A stretch of DNA of 32,201 nucleotides from Lachnospiraceae bacterium UBA7205 (GTDB taxonomy: Bacteria; Bacillota; Clostridia; Lachnospirales; Lachnospiraceae), in assembly GCA_002490665.1 (NCBI GenBank), contig DKUL01000005.1, forward strand, positions 1 to 32,201. The letters are read 5' to 3'. This document shows positions 1-8,560 of this stretch, one piece after another. Every line of letters starts with the position of its first letter. Position 1 is the first letter of the stretch. The translations under genes were made by a program, and so were the position numbers. Under the pieces are notes generated by a model, which was not told the origin of the DNA, made no database searches, and worked only from the letters and a program-made list of their open reading frames with translations.

Positions 1-3000
1 CCACGCCGAAAAGGCGTTCCACCGTTACCGGCCTGTTGTTTTTGTCATAGGTGTACGATACGGTGTTTCCCGGCTGTACTGCCTTTGCCAGGTTTCCTGC
101 ACCGTCATAGGTGTACGATATTGACTGCATTGCCGCGTCGGTTATCTTTTTCAGCCTGTCATTTTTGTCAAATGCAAATGCCGCCCTGCTTCCGTCCGGG
201 TAAACAATGCCCGTGCGCCTGCCCATCGCGTCATACTCATAGGAAATCTCCCTTCCCTGCGGGTCTTTCACCTTTGTGAGCCTGCCGGGGGTGTCCCTTG
301 TAAATGATGTCGTGCCCGTCCAGTCCTGCATTTCCACGAGCTGTCCCCTGCGGTTGTAGCGGAACGCCGTCTCCCTGTCCGCGCCGTACTGTATCCGGGT
401 CGGCAGGTTGTTGAGGTCGTAGGTTACGACGGTGCGGTTCTGTCCTCCGTCAACGATTTCCGTCATGTTCCCGTTGCCGTCATAGCTGTATCCGGTCTCT
501 TCGAGCAGTGGGTTGATTTCCTTTATCATGCAGCTGCGCTTATCGTACTGGTAAAGCGTGATGCATGCCTTCTCTTCCCCTGCGTCCCTGTATTCCCTGA
601 TGCAGTTGTTTACGGCGTCATACTCGAATGCCGTCCTGTTTCCGAGCGCATCCGTAACTTCCGTAAGGTTTCCGTTGCCGTCATATGCGTATGCGGTGCT
701 GTTGCCGAGCGCGTCCGTGACCGTGGCAATCCTGCCATCCGCCGTGTAGGTAAATGTCGTACTCTTTCCCATGGCATCCGTAACGGACGTCACCTGTCCG
801 AGTGCGTCATGCGCGTATGATGTGGTGTTTCCAAGTGCGTCGCGCACTGTCTTTACCTGTCCGAGCGCGTTGTATGTGTACTCGATGGTCTCGCCCTCTG
901 CCAGCGTGAGTTTTGTCAGGTTTCCGTTCGGCGAATATTCACATGTTGTAGTATTGCCGTTGGCATCCGTCTGCGTGAGCACCCTGCCCATGGAATCATA
1001 CGTGTATGCCATGCTGTTGCCGTCAGCATCCGTAATCGCCGTCAGCCTGCCCCTGCTGTCATACGTGTAGTCTGTCCGGACGCCTTCCTGGTCCGTGACT
1101 GCCGAAAGTCTGCCTGCCGCCGTATATTCCATGGAAATGCCCGCACCGTTGCCGCCTGCTGCCTGTGTGAGCCTGTCCAGACTGTCGTAGGTATATGTCC
1201 AGACGTTTCCGTTCGCGTCCGTATACTGTACCACATTTCCTGCCGTGTCGTATTCGCAGGAACTACCGTGCCCTTCCTCGTCTGTTATTCCGGTGAGCCT
1301 GTCCAGACTGTCATATGCATACTGCCTTATGCCGCCTGCCGGATTTGTCTCCTTAGTCAGGTTTCCATTGCCGTCATATTCATACACTGTCCTTCCGCCG
1401 CAGGCATCCGTCACTGACGAAAGCATTCCCCTGCCGTCATACTCATAGGTGACAGTGCCGCCTGCCGCATCCGTTACCTTTGTCACGCGGTCATTGGCAT
1501 CATATTCATACGCCGTCACGTTTCCAAGGGCATCCTCGACCGTGAGGCAGTTGCCATTCTTGTCATACGTATATTTTGTAACCGCTCCGTTTGGCGCCTT
1601 TTCTTCCAGTATGCGCCCCGCGCTGTCATAGGTGTACGTAATCCGGTTCGTTTCCTTATCTTCATGGGAAATGACGTTTCCGTCCGCATCATAGGCTGCT
1701 GTCTCCGTATTTCCGCAGGAATCCTCGACGGACGCAAGCCTGCCCAGCGCATCGTAAGTGAATTTTACGGTCTCCTCCTCCCTCGTGATGGAGAGCAGTC
1801 TGTCTTCCTTATCATAGCTGTACGCCGTGACAATGCCTTCCTCGTCTGTCATGGACAGTATGTTCCCATTGCCGTCATACGTATACTCTACCGTATTTCC
1901 AAGGGCATCCGTTACTTTTGTGACGTTGCCTGCATTGTCATAGCGGTATGCCGTCAGGCGTCCTTTTTCGTCCGTCATGCCTGTTACCTGTCCCATGACA
2001 TCATACGCATAGCTGATTTCCCCGCCTGCCGCATTCCTTATGACAGTGAGCCTGTCCGCGTCGTCAAAGGTATAGCTGGTGGTGTTTCCGTTTTTATCGG
2101 TATGGGACGTCACACTGCCCCACTGGTTATGCCGGTAAGCTGTCTGGTATCCCATCGCGTCCTGCTCCGTCGCAAGATTTCCCTCGTCATCATAGGTAAA
2201 GGTCCGGACATTCCCCATAGCATCCGTGACAGACACAAGCTGCCCCGCTTCATTATAGGCAAACTGCTGTGTGCCGCCCATCCTGTCCGTAATACCCGTA
2301 CAGCTTCCATTCGCGTCATAGCTGTAAAGGACTTCCCCATCGGCGTCTGATACGCTTAACAGATCCCCATCCTTTGAATAGGTGTATTCCACGATATGTC
2401 CTGCAGGGGATGTGTAGGATGTCAGGCGTCCTGCGTCATCATGTACATACTGGTATCTGTTTCCTAGACAGTCCTCTGCCTCCTGCAGATGGTTTTTCTT
2501 GTCGTAAGTATAGCTCCACAGGGAACCGTTTCTGTCCGTGAAAGCAGTGAGATTGTCACTATCATCATATTCAAAACCGGATACATTTCCGTTCTCATCC
2601 GTTATGGATGTCACGTTGTTTCTTCCGTCGTAGGTATATAATGTTGTTGTCTTATCCCGGTTCTCAACCGATACTGGCTGGTTGTTGTCATTGTAGCTGA
2701 CTTTTTCTTCTGTTTCGTCAGGATATGTGATGCAGGTCATGCGCCCTCTGCCGTCATACTTCATTTTCGTGACATTTCCGAACACATCCGTCTGCTCAAT
2801 CAGGCTGCCGATGCTGTCAAACTTGTTATGGATGCCAGTCTCGGAATTCCTTATGTCCGTGATATTGCCATAGGTGTCATAAGTATACCTGGTATAATAC
2901 TTATCTCCGGTGTAAAAATAAGTCTCCCTGTTGGCTTCATCATAGACAACCCTGTTTTCCGCCCTGCCTGTCATGGTCTGTCTGGCAATCCGCTGTTTTT

Positions 3001-6000
3001 CGTCATACGTATTAACCAGGTAGCCTGCACCTGTAAAATCCGTGACGGTAAGGAGATTGCCGGCATCATCATAAGTAAAGCTGATGCTCTCGCCGTCCGC
3101 ATTCCTTATCGCCGCAAGACACTTGTCCTTATACAGCAGGCTTACTTCATTCCCTGTCTCATCCGCAACCTTTGCGACATATCCGTTCTGATAGGTAAAT
3201 GTCAGCTTCTCGCCGTGCCTGCCCGCAATTTCCAGAATCTTTCCATCCATGTCTGTCTGGATACGGTACTCCGTGAGTCCGTCCTCTTTTATATAGGAGA
3301 GATGACTGCTGTTATCATAATGGTATTCTGTGCCGTCTATGTCTGTCACGTAATAGTCGAAATTCTCGTCGCGTCCAAGACTGTATGTGGATTTTACGCC
3401 TTCTGCCAGACAATGCTGATGCTCCCCGGTTCTGTAAAACGGAATGATGCTGCCGTCCGGCGTCTCAAAATATACATATGCATTGTCTGCGTAAAGCATG
3501 TAGTTCAAGGAGTGTGTCCATTTTTTACCCATCTTTTCGTAATGGCTGCCGCGCTGTGATTCATACATCGGCACAAATTCGAGGCCGTCCCTGCCGTTTC
3601 TTGCAAGAAATGTATGCTGCCACAGAAAGGCGCCTGTCACGACATTGACAGGGTCGAGCTCTTTGTACGCCTGTTTTCTGTCCGGATGCTTTTTCCTGGG
3701 CTTTCTTGGCGGGATGCCTGTGTCCTTCCGGTGTTCCGGTTCGGGAAGTGTCTCTTCCGGAAGTGTTTTTATTTTCTGTGGTGTGCCATATCTGCTCGAA
3801 CCATCCGCGTTGTTGCACCGCACAGCATAGGTATGCTCCGTATCGGGCTCCAGTCCTTCAATGTCCTTTGACGGCTCTGTTGTCCTGTGCGGTGTCCCAT
3901 CAAAGAGCACGTCGTAGCTTGTGGCTCCGTCCACCGCCGGCCAGCTTAACGTGACTTTGTCTTTTGTTGCTGATGCGTGCGGCGAGGATGGCGCTTTTGG
4001 TGTTGTCCTGACTTTTTTGGACGCACTTGGCTTGCTGCTTCCTCCTGCATTCTTGGCGCTGACACTGACATCATGGTCCGTATTCGGTGAAAGTCCGCCT
4101 ACCTTATGGGAATTGCCTGATGCACTGTATTTCTTTCCGTCCACGTCAACCTCATATCCATCTGCGCCGTCAGACGCATCCCAGCTAAGATCTGCCGAAT
4201 CTTCGTCCGTGGATGCTTTTACGCCTGTAGGGGATTTCGGCGCCGTATGTGCTGTCTTTTCGGGACCGTATGCGCTTGTCCCATCCGCATTCTTTGTGCG
4301 TATCTTATACGGATACCTTGTGTTCGGCTCCAGCCCTGTTATTTTCTTACTGTTACCTGTCTCATTGCTTGTCTTCCCATTGAAGCTAAGCTCATAACCA
4401 GTCGCGCCGCTGACTGCATCCCACTTTAATTCCACTTCAGTATCTGAATTTTTAGAAGTGATATTTGCAGGCGCTTTTGGCGCTGTCGTTACGGTCTGTT
4501 CCGAACTGTACTCGCCAGCCCCGTAACTGTTCTTTGCCCGCACCTTGAATCTGTACCCGGTATTTGCGTTGAGACCGGTGAAAGTCTTTCCCGGTGATGT
4601 CTGGCTGTATACCTGCCCATTGAACATCAAATCATAACCTGTCGCATTGCTGACTGCACCCCAGTTAAGCGTCACGGAATTATCGGAAGCGTATTTGGTT
4701 ATCCTTGGCGGCACTGCGGGCAGGAGTGACTGTGTCGTCACTGACCGGACAATGCCATATTCGCCTGTTCCGTCCGCATTTTTACAGCATATTTTATACT
4801 GGTATGTCGTATTCTGCTGTAGCCCGCTGACTGTAAGCGATGTATTTCTATTGCCGTTTACATTGTACTCCCTGTTATTGAAATGAACGGTATATCCTGT
4901 CGCCCCCGGCATGTAAGACCAGCTGATGGTTACCGAATTTGCCGTGCTTTCTGCCCTGGCAGATGACGGTGAATCCGGTGCTGTTGACACGATCTGATCT
5001 GCACTGTACGCACCTACACCGTCCGCGTTTTTCCCACGCACCTGAAAGTGATAGCCTATGTTGCTTCTAAGTCCTGTAAATGTCTTACTGGTTGTCGCCA
5101 CGCTGTAAGTGCTTCTGTCAAAATATACTTCATAGCCTGTTGCGTTTGCAGCCGGATTCCAGCTGATGGTTGCGGAATTATTTGTTGCTTTTTTCTGTAT
5201 GCCCGATGGCACATCCGGAAGCTGCGGCAGTGTTGTCACTGACCGGCTGTTGCCATACGCCCCTACTCCATCCGCGTTTTTACAGCACATCTTGTAACTG
5301 TATGTTGTCTTCGGGTTTAACCCGCTGACTGTGTAGGTCGTGGCGGACGCACCGATATGGTAATCCTTATTGTTGAGATTGAGGACATACCCTGTCGCAC
5401 CTGTCACCTGATACCAGCTTACGGTTACCGTGTTCGCCGTACTTTTTGCACTCATGCCTGTCGGCGCTGTTGGCGCTGTCGTCACGGTCTGCGCTGCGCT
5501 GTATTCACTTGTGCCTTCCGCATTTTTGGCACGCACCTGAATTTTATACCCCATATTGCTGCTAAGTCCTGTCACGGTCTTACTGGTTGTCGTCACGCTG
5601 TATACTTTTCCAATAAGCTTAAAATCATAGCCTGTTGCATTTGCGACCGGATTCCAGCTAACGGTCACGGAATTATCCGTCGACTTTTTCTGTATCCCTG
5701 TGGGAACTCCCGGGAGCGCTCCCTTTGTTGTCACGGACCGGCTGGTACTGTATGCCCCTGTTCCGTCCGCATTTTTACAGCACATCTTATAACTGTATGT
5801 TGTTTTTGGGTTCAGTCCGCTGACTGTATAGGATGTGGCGCCTGCTCCCAGGTTGTAATCCCTGTTATTGAAATTGAGCGTATATCCTGTCGCCCCTGTT
5901 ACCTTGTTCCAACTAATGGTTGCTGTGTTTGTCGCGCTTGTTGCACTGATGCTTGTTGGTGCCTTTGGTGCCGTTGTAACTGTCTGAACTGTGCTGTACT

Positions 6001-7252
6001 GGCTTGCCCCCTTTGCATTTTTGGCACGCACCTGAAACTGATACCCTGTATTTGCTAAGAGCCCTGTAATCTCCTTGCTTGTTCCTGTCATGCTGTATAC
6101 ATTTCCGTTAAATTTGAAATCATAGCCTGTTGCACCGTTTACAGCAGACCAGCTGATTACTGCCGAACTGTCTGTGGATCTTTTTGTGATTCCGGAGGGC
6201 ACCTGTGGTACTTGGGAGGATGATGCCGCCTGTGTTTTTATACTCTTGACAGCGCTGAACGCTCCCGCGCCATCTGCATTATTACAGCATACCTTATAAT
6301 TATAAGTGGTATTTGAATTGAGCTTGTCTATTGTCAGGGATGTATTCCCTCCCGACACTACATGGTTCCTGTTATTGAAGTTAACCGTATAAAGACCTGC
6401 TCCTGTCACCTTGTTCCACTTGATTGTCACTGCATTTGTTGTACTTGTTGCACTAATGCTTGTCGGCGGTTTCGGTGCCGTAGTCACGGTCTGCTCCGCG
6501 CTGTATGAGCTTGTGCCGTTTGCATTTTTGGCACGCACCTGAAACCGGAATCCCACATTAGAACTGAGACCTGTTATCGTTTTGCTTGTCGTTGTAAGGC
6601 TATATGTACTCCCATTGAATTTCAAATCATAGCCAGTCGCGTTCGATGCAGGACTCCAGCTGATTGTCGCTGACGTATCCGTTGATTTCTTTGTGATTCC
6701 GGACGGTATCCCCGGTATTGCCGTCTGTGTTGTGACCGTCTGTGTTGCACTGTACGCTCCTGTCACATTACTGTTTTTTGCCCGGACAGCATACGTATGT
6801 CTCGAATTCGGCGCAAGGCTGGTAAATGTATAACTTGTACGTGTCGTATTATACACTCTGCCGTCAAACAAAATATCATAGCTTGTCGCACCAGTAACAG
6901 GACTGAAAGAAAGGCTAATCGAGACGGTGCCCACATTTGCTTTTATATTGGTCGGAACGGATAGGTTTTTTGCGTAAAAGTCAGACGGAACTGTCAGTTT
7001 TATCTCTTTAGCTGCCAGCGTGGAACCATTTTTTCCATTTGCCCACACCGTAATTCGGTACACACCGCCTGGAATTACCTTATTTCTGGAAACACAGCTC
7101 GTCGCACTTGTCACCTCATCATGCAGGACACTGCTGTCTGCCACAAGAACAAGACGCACCAGGTAATAGTCTAAATTTGCCACACTTGACCACGTACACG
7201 ATATTGTCCCATCCTGGTTCAATGTGGCTGTAACATTAAAATTACTGCTCAT
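1..7252 (-). CDS. Giant Fn3-DUF6531-RHS/YD-repeat protein (C-terminus outside window)
   Basis: One uninterrupted frame of 2417 codons runs from an ATG at 7252 to the window edge. I checked the frame at the start, at the DUF6531 motif and at position 4. Residues 1-95 are a divergent Fn3-like domain. About 13 clear Fn3 domains follow (residues ~97-1160), then a basic, proline-rich linker, then the DUF6531 signature DPVNVVTGAF at ~1200, typical of RHS proteins. From ~1340 onward come YD repeats of about 21 residues (YxYDxxGN...DxxG). A GGAG ribosome binding site precedes the ATG, and an in-frame TAG at 7271-7273 rules out a longer N-terminus, so there is no signal peptide. RHS proteins normally form a hollow shell holding a C-terminal toxin or effector; that part is not visible. 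Possible roles are contact-dependent competition, adhesion or an injection-system cargo. The architecture is certain; the role is inferred. Confidence 0.93.
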   Translation of the reverse strand, partial: MSSNFNVTATLNQDGTISCTWSSVANLDYYLVRLVLVADSSVLHDEVTSATSCVSRNKVIPGGVYRITVWANGKNGSTLAAKEIKLTVPSDFYAKNLSVPTNIKANVGTVSISLSFSPVTGATSYDILFDGRVYNTTRTSYTFTSLAPNSRHTYAVRAKNSNVTGAYSATQTVTTQTAIPGIPSGITKKSTDTSATISWSPASNATGYDLKFNGSTYSLTTTSKTITGLSSNVGFRFQVRAKNANGTSSYSAEQTVTTAPKPPTSISATSTTNAVTIKWNKVTGAGLYTVNFNNRNHVVSGGNTSLTIDKLNSNTTYNYKVCCNNADGAGAFSAVKSIKTQAASSSQVPQVPSGITKRSTDSSAVISWSAVNGATGYDFKFNGNVYSMTGTSKEITGLLANTGYQFQVRAKNAKGASQYSTVQTVTTAPKAPTSISATSATNTATISWNKVTGATGYTLNFNNRDYNLGAGATSYTVSGLNPKTTYSYKMCCKNADGTGAYSTSRSVTTKGALPGVPTGIQKKSTDNSVTVSWNPVANATGYDFKLIGKVYSVTTTSKTVTGLSSNMGYKIQVRAKNAEGTSEYSAAQTVTTAPTAPTGMSAKSTANTVTVSWYQVTGATGYVLNLNNKDYHIGASATTYTVSGLNPKTTYSYKMCCKNADGVGAYGNSRSVTTLPQLPDVPSGIQKKATNNSATISWNPAANATGYEVYFDRSTYSVATTSKTFTGLRSNIGYHFQVRGKNADGVGAYSADQIVSTAPDSPSSARAESTANSVTISWSYMPGATGYTVHFNNREYNVNGNRNTSLTVSGLQQNTTYQYKICCKNADGTGEYGIVRSVTTQSLLPAVPPRITKYASDNSVTLNWGAVSNATGYDLMFNGQVYSQTSPGKTFTGLNANTGYRFKVRAKNSYGAGEYSSEQTVTTAPKAPANITSKNSDTEVELKWDAVSGATGYELSFNGKTSNETGNSKKITGLEPNTRYPYKIRTKNADGTSAYGPEKTAHTAPKSPTGVKASTDEDSADLSWDASDGADGYEVDVDGKKYSASGNSHKVGGLSPNTDHDVSVSAKNAGGSSKPSASKKVRTTPKAPSSPHASATKDKVTLSWPAVDGATSYDVLFDGTPHRTTEPSKDIEGLEPDTEHTYAVRCNNADGSSRYGTPQKIKTLPEETLPEPEHRKDTGIPPRKPRKKHPDRKQAYKELDPVNVVTGAFLWQHTFLARNGRDGLEFVPMYESQRGSHYEKMGKKWTHSLNYMLYADNAYVYFETPDGSIIPFYRTGEHQHCLAEGVKSTYSLGRDENFDYYVTDIDGTEYHYDNSSHLSYIKEDGLTEYRIQTDMDGKILEIAGRHGEKLTFTYQNGYVAKVADETGNEVSLLYKDKCLAAIRNADGESISFTYDDAGNLLTVTDFTGAGYLVNTYDEKQRIARQTMTGRAENRVVYDEANRETYFYTGDKYYTRYTYDTYGNITDIRNSETGIHNKFDSIGSLIEQTDVFGNVTKMKYDGRGRMTCITYPDETEEKVSYNDNNQPVSVENRDKTTTLYTYDGRNNVTSITDENGNVSGFEYDDSDNLTAFTDRNGSLWSYTYDKKNHLQEAEDCLGNRYQYVHDDAGRLTSYTSPAGHIVEYTYSKDGDLLSVSDADGEVLYSYDANGSCTGITDRMGGTQQFAYNEAGQLVSVTDAMGNVRTFTYDDEGNLATEQDAMGYQTAYRHNQWGSVTSHTDKNGNTTSYTFDDADRLTVIRNAAGGEISYAYDVMGQVTGMTDEKGRLTAYRYDNAGNVTKVTDALGNTVEYTYDGNGNILSMTDEEGIVTAYSYDKEDRLLSITREEETVKFTYDALGRLASVEDSCGNTETAAYDADGNVISHEDKETNRITYTYDSAGRILEEKAPNGAVTKYTYDKNGNCLTVEDALGNVTAYEYDANDRVTKVTDAAGGTVTYEYDGRGMLSSVTDACGGRTVYEYDGNGNLTKETNPAGGIRQYAYDSLDRLTGITDEEGHGSSCEYDTAGNVVQYTDANGNVWTYTYDSLDRLTQAAGGNGAGISMEYTAAGRLSAVTDQEGVRTDYTYDSRGRLTAITDADGNSMAYTYDSMGRVLTQTDANGNTTTCEYSPNGNLTKLTLAEGETIEYTYNALGQVKTVRDALGNTTSYAHDALGQVTSVTDAMGKSTTFTYTADGRIATVTDALGNSTAYAYDGNGNLTEVTDALGNRTAFEYDAVNNCIREYRDAGEEKACITLYQYDKRSCMIKEINPLLEETGYSYDGNGNMTEIVDGGQNRTVVTYDLNNLPTRIQYGADRETAFRYNRRGQLVEMQDWTGTTSFTRDTPGRLTKVKDPQGREISYEYDAMGRRTGIVYPDGSRAAFAFDKNDRLKKITDAAMQSISYTYDGAGNLAKAVQPGNTVSYTYDKNNRPVTVERLFGV
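2..3240 (-). repeat. RHS/YD-repeat coding array
   Basis: The DNA encodes roughly fifty YD-type repeats with a period of about 63 bases. Almost every repeat carries the bases for YTYD or YEYD followed by GN or GR and a DALGN/DADGN-like turn. In RHS and teneurin-type proteins these repeats spiral into a beta-cage. Individual repeats are clearly related but not identical, which suggests old duplications. Confidence 0.85.
3775..6965 (-). repeat. Tandem Fn3 array with two-domain (A/B) higher-order period
   Basis: This is the coding DNA of about 13 Fn3 domains. Two domain types alternate. Type A has cores like GITKKSTD...ISW and ends in RAKNA. Type B has cores like ISATS..., NFNNRDY and a cysteine pair in KMCCKNADG. 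The A/B pair repeats about every 490-500 bases: similar stretches ending in the bases for the type B cysteine pair recur near 4750, 5245, 5740 and 6255. The three domains closest to the RHS part are more divergent and more acidic and Pro/Lys-rich. The pattern points to expansion by duplication of a two-domain unit. Confidence 0.85.
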
Positions 7253-7300
7253 TTTATTTTCTCCTTTTCCCTAATATTTGACCGGTCAACTATGAAAGAG
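7253..7300 (-). promoter_or_regulatory. 5' leader of the RHS gene with perfect 12-bp palindrome
   Basis: Bases 7278-7289 read TTGACCGGTCAA, a perfect palindrome centred about 30 bases upstream of the RHS start codon. The AAAGGAG ribosome binding site lies between it and the ATG. A dyad here could be an operator for a dimeric regulator or a leader RNA element. I could not place a convincing -35/-10 pair in this short gap, so the RHS promoter position is unknown. Confidence 0.45.
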
Positions 7301-7324
7301 GAGAGAATTTCCAAAATGTAAACA

Positions 7325-7354
7325 AAAAACTCCCACAATTACATGAGAGTTTTT
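7325..7354 (-). terminator. Rho-independent terminator after DHHW-1 gene
   Basis: On the minus strand a 12-bp stem (two G-U pairs) with a six-base loop ends in a run of T, just after the stop codon of the DHHW-1 gene. Stem arms are 7343-7354 and 7325-7336. It separates the acetylation operon from the RHS gene. Confidence 0.8.
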
Positions 7355-7367
7355 ACAGCCATTCCCT

Positions 7368-8537
7368 TTATTTCAACATCTCCGACTGATTGACAATCAC
7401 CGTATTATACAAAAACAAAATATCCGCGTCTGCAAAGTCCACATAATCCCCAATCAGCGCCGAATTAATGTAGCGCAGGTCAATCAGCGTAATTTCCCTG
7501 TACGCCCCAAGCAGAAGCGGCGCCAGGCTGCTTGTGTAGGAATCCCGGAATATAATCAGCCGCCTGTCCGTCGCCGCCTTAGGACTCCTTATTACCTGCA
7601 ATGACGATGCGCCGCCCACAAACAAATCGTACTTGTCCAGGCTCATCGCATCCCCGAGCTTGTCCGTGCGGTATACCGGCATGAGCACTGCCCCGGCCTC
7701 ATCCGGCAGCACGACCTTCCCGCCCTGAAAATTTTCCTCAAGGCTCCACACAAAAGCCGATTCCGTCACTTCATTTGTGAGGTATACAATCGTGTCCGGC
7801 TCCATCGGCAGCGCCGCCTGCCCATAATACACACCATAAAAATCCTGCACCGCATTCGCCTGATAATCAGCTTCCTGCACGCTGGAAACATCATCCATTC
7901 CAAATGCATCCAGTAATGTATCTGCCGTACCAAAAAGCCGCTCCTGTCTCCAATGGGTGTCCGTATGGTAATAATCATCAATCGTCAAGCCGGAAAGAAT
8001 GTCGACATAACGCGCACCACCCGCCTTTTCCATCTCCGCCGTCAAAACCGCCAGCATTTGCCCATAATCCACCGCCGGAAATCCGTTTTCCCGCGCAAGG
8101 AAATAATTCTTGTCCGGTACCACCGCATAGCAGAACGCCTGATCCGGAAAGTAGGTTTCCCTAAGCCCTGTCATCTTTTCCGCAAGCCGCCTTACCGATG
8201 TCTCCTTCAGCTCATAGTCCAGTTTTGACGCATGTGCACCGGCAGTATAGATGTCATTGTTTTCCTTCTGCAATAACACATCATAGGAAAAATGCGCCTT
8301 GACGCGGCGGAATGCGTCCCGGAACGGAAAATGGTCAAGCAGGTATTTTTCGATATTATCCATAAACGATTTATCGAGCACACTTTCCAGCGTCAGCACT
8401 GGTTTTTCCGCAAGGCGTCTCCGCTCTGCCTCTGAAACGGTTTCCTTGGGACAGATAACTGTCATCAGCGTCAGGCCGACAATCCAAAAAAGAAAGACAT
8501 AAATTGTAATGCGCTGTTTCCATCTGTCATTTTTCAT
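7368..8537 (-). CDS. DHHW family / AlgX-like SGNH protein 1, partner of MBOAT-1
   Basis: 389 residues from the ATG at 8537, which has a GGAGGTGATG ribosome binding site 10 bases upstream; longer starts would run into the preceding gene. One membrane segment spans residues ~10-30 and the rest should be outside the cell. It has the DHHW-family hallmarks: DHFPFRD near residue 90, TDTHWR near 192, and a FRDSY segment near 332 that fits the SGNH serine. In the AlgX/AlgJ/DHHW group the Ser plus the Asp and His of DTHW transfer an acetyl group to a surface polysaccharide, using acetyl moved across the membrane by an MBOAT protein. It lies 23 bases after the MBOAT-1 stop, so the two are probably co-expressed. 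The polymer acetylated is unknown. Confidence 0.85.
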   Translation of the reverse strand: MKNDRWKQRITIYVFLFWIVGLTLMTVICPKETVSEAERRRLAEKPVLTLESVLDKSFMDNIEKYLLDHFPFRDAFRRVKAHFSYDVLLQKENNDIYTAGAHASKLDYELKETSVRRLAEKMTGLRETYFPDQAFCYAVVPDKNYFLARENGFPAVDYGQMLAVLTAEMEKAGGARYVDILSGLTIDDYYHTDTHWRQERLFGTADTLLDAFGMDDVSSVQEADYQANAVQDFYGVYYGQAALPMEPDTIVYLTNEVTESAFVWSLEENFQGGKVVLPDEAGAVLMPVYRTDKLGDAMSLDKYDLFVGGASSLQVIRSPKAATDRRLIIFRDSYTSSLAPLLLGAYREITLIDLRYINSALIGDYVDFADADILFLYNTVIVNQSEMLK

Positions 8538-8560
8538 CCGCTCATCACCTCCGACAGCTC

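Noticed and set aside
1664..3559. Long plus-strand frames of up to 240 codons opposite the RHS gene
   Set aside because: They are antisense shadows of the YD-repeat coding frame; they have no ribosome binding sites and Cys/Ile/Arg-rich sequences without a recognisable domain.
3775..6965. Regularly spaced repeats as a possible CRISPR array
   Set aside because: The repeats are about 490-500 bases apart, diverged, and encode Fn3 domains in one open frame.
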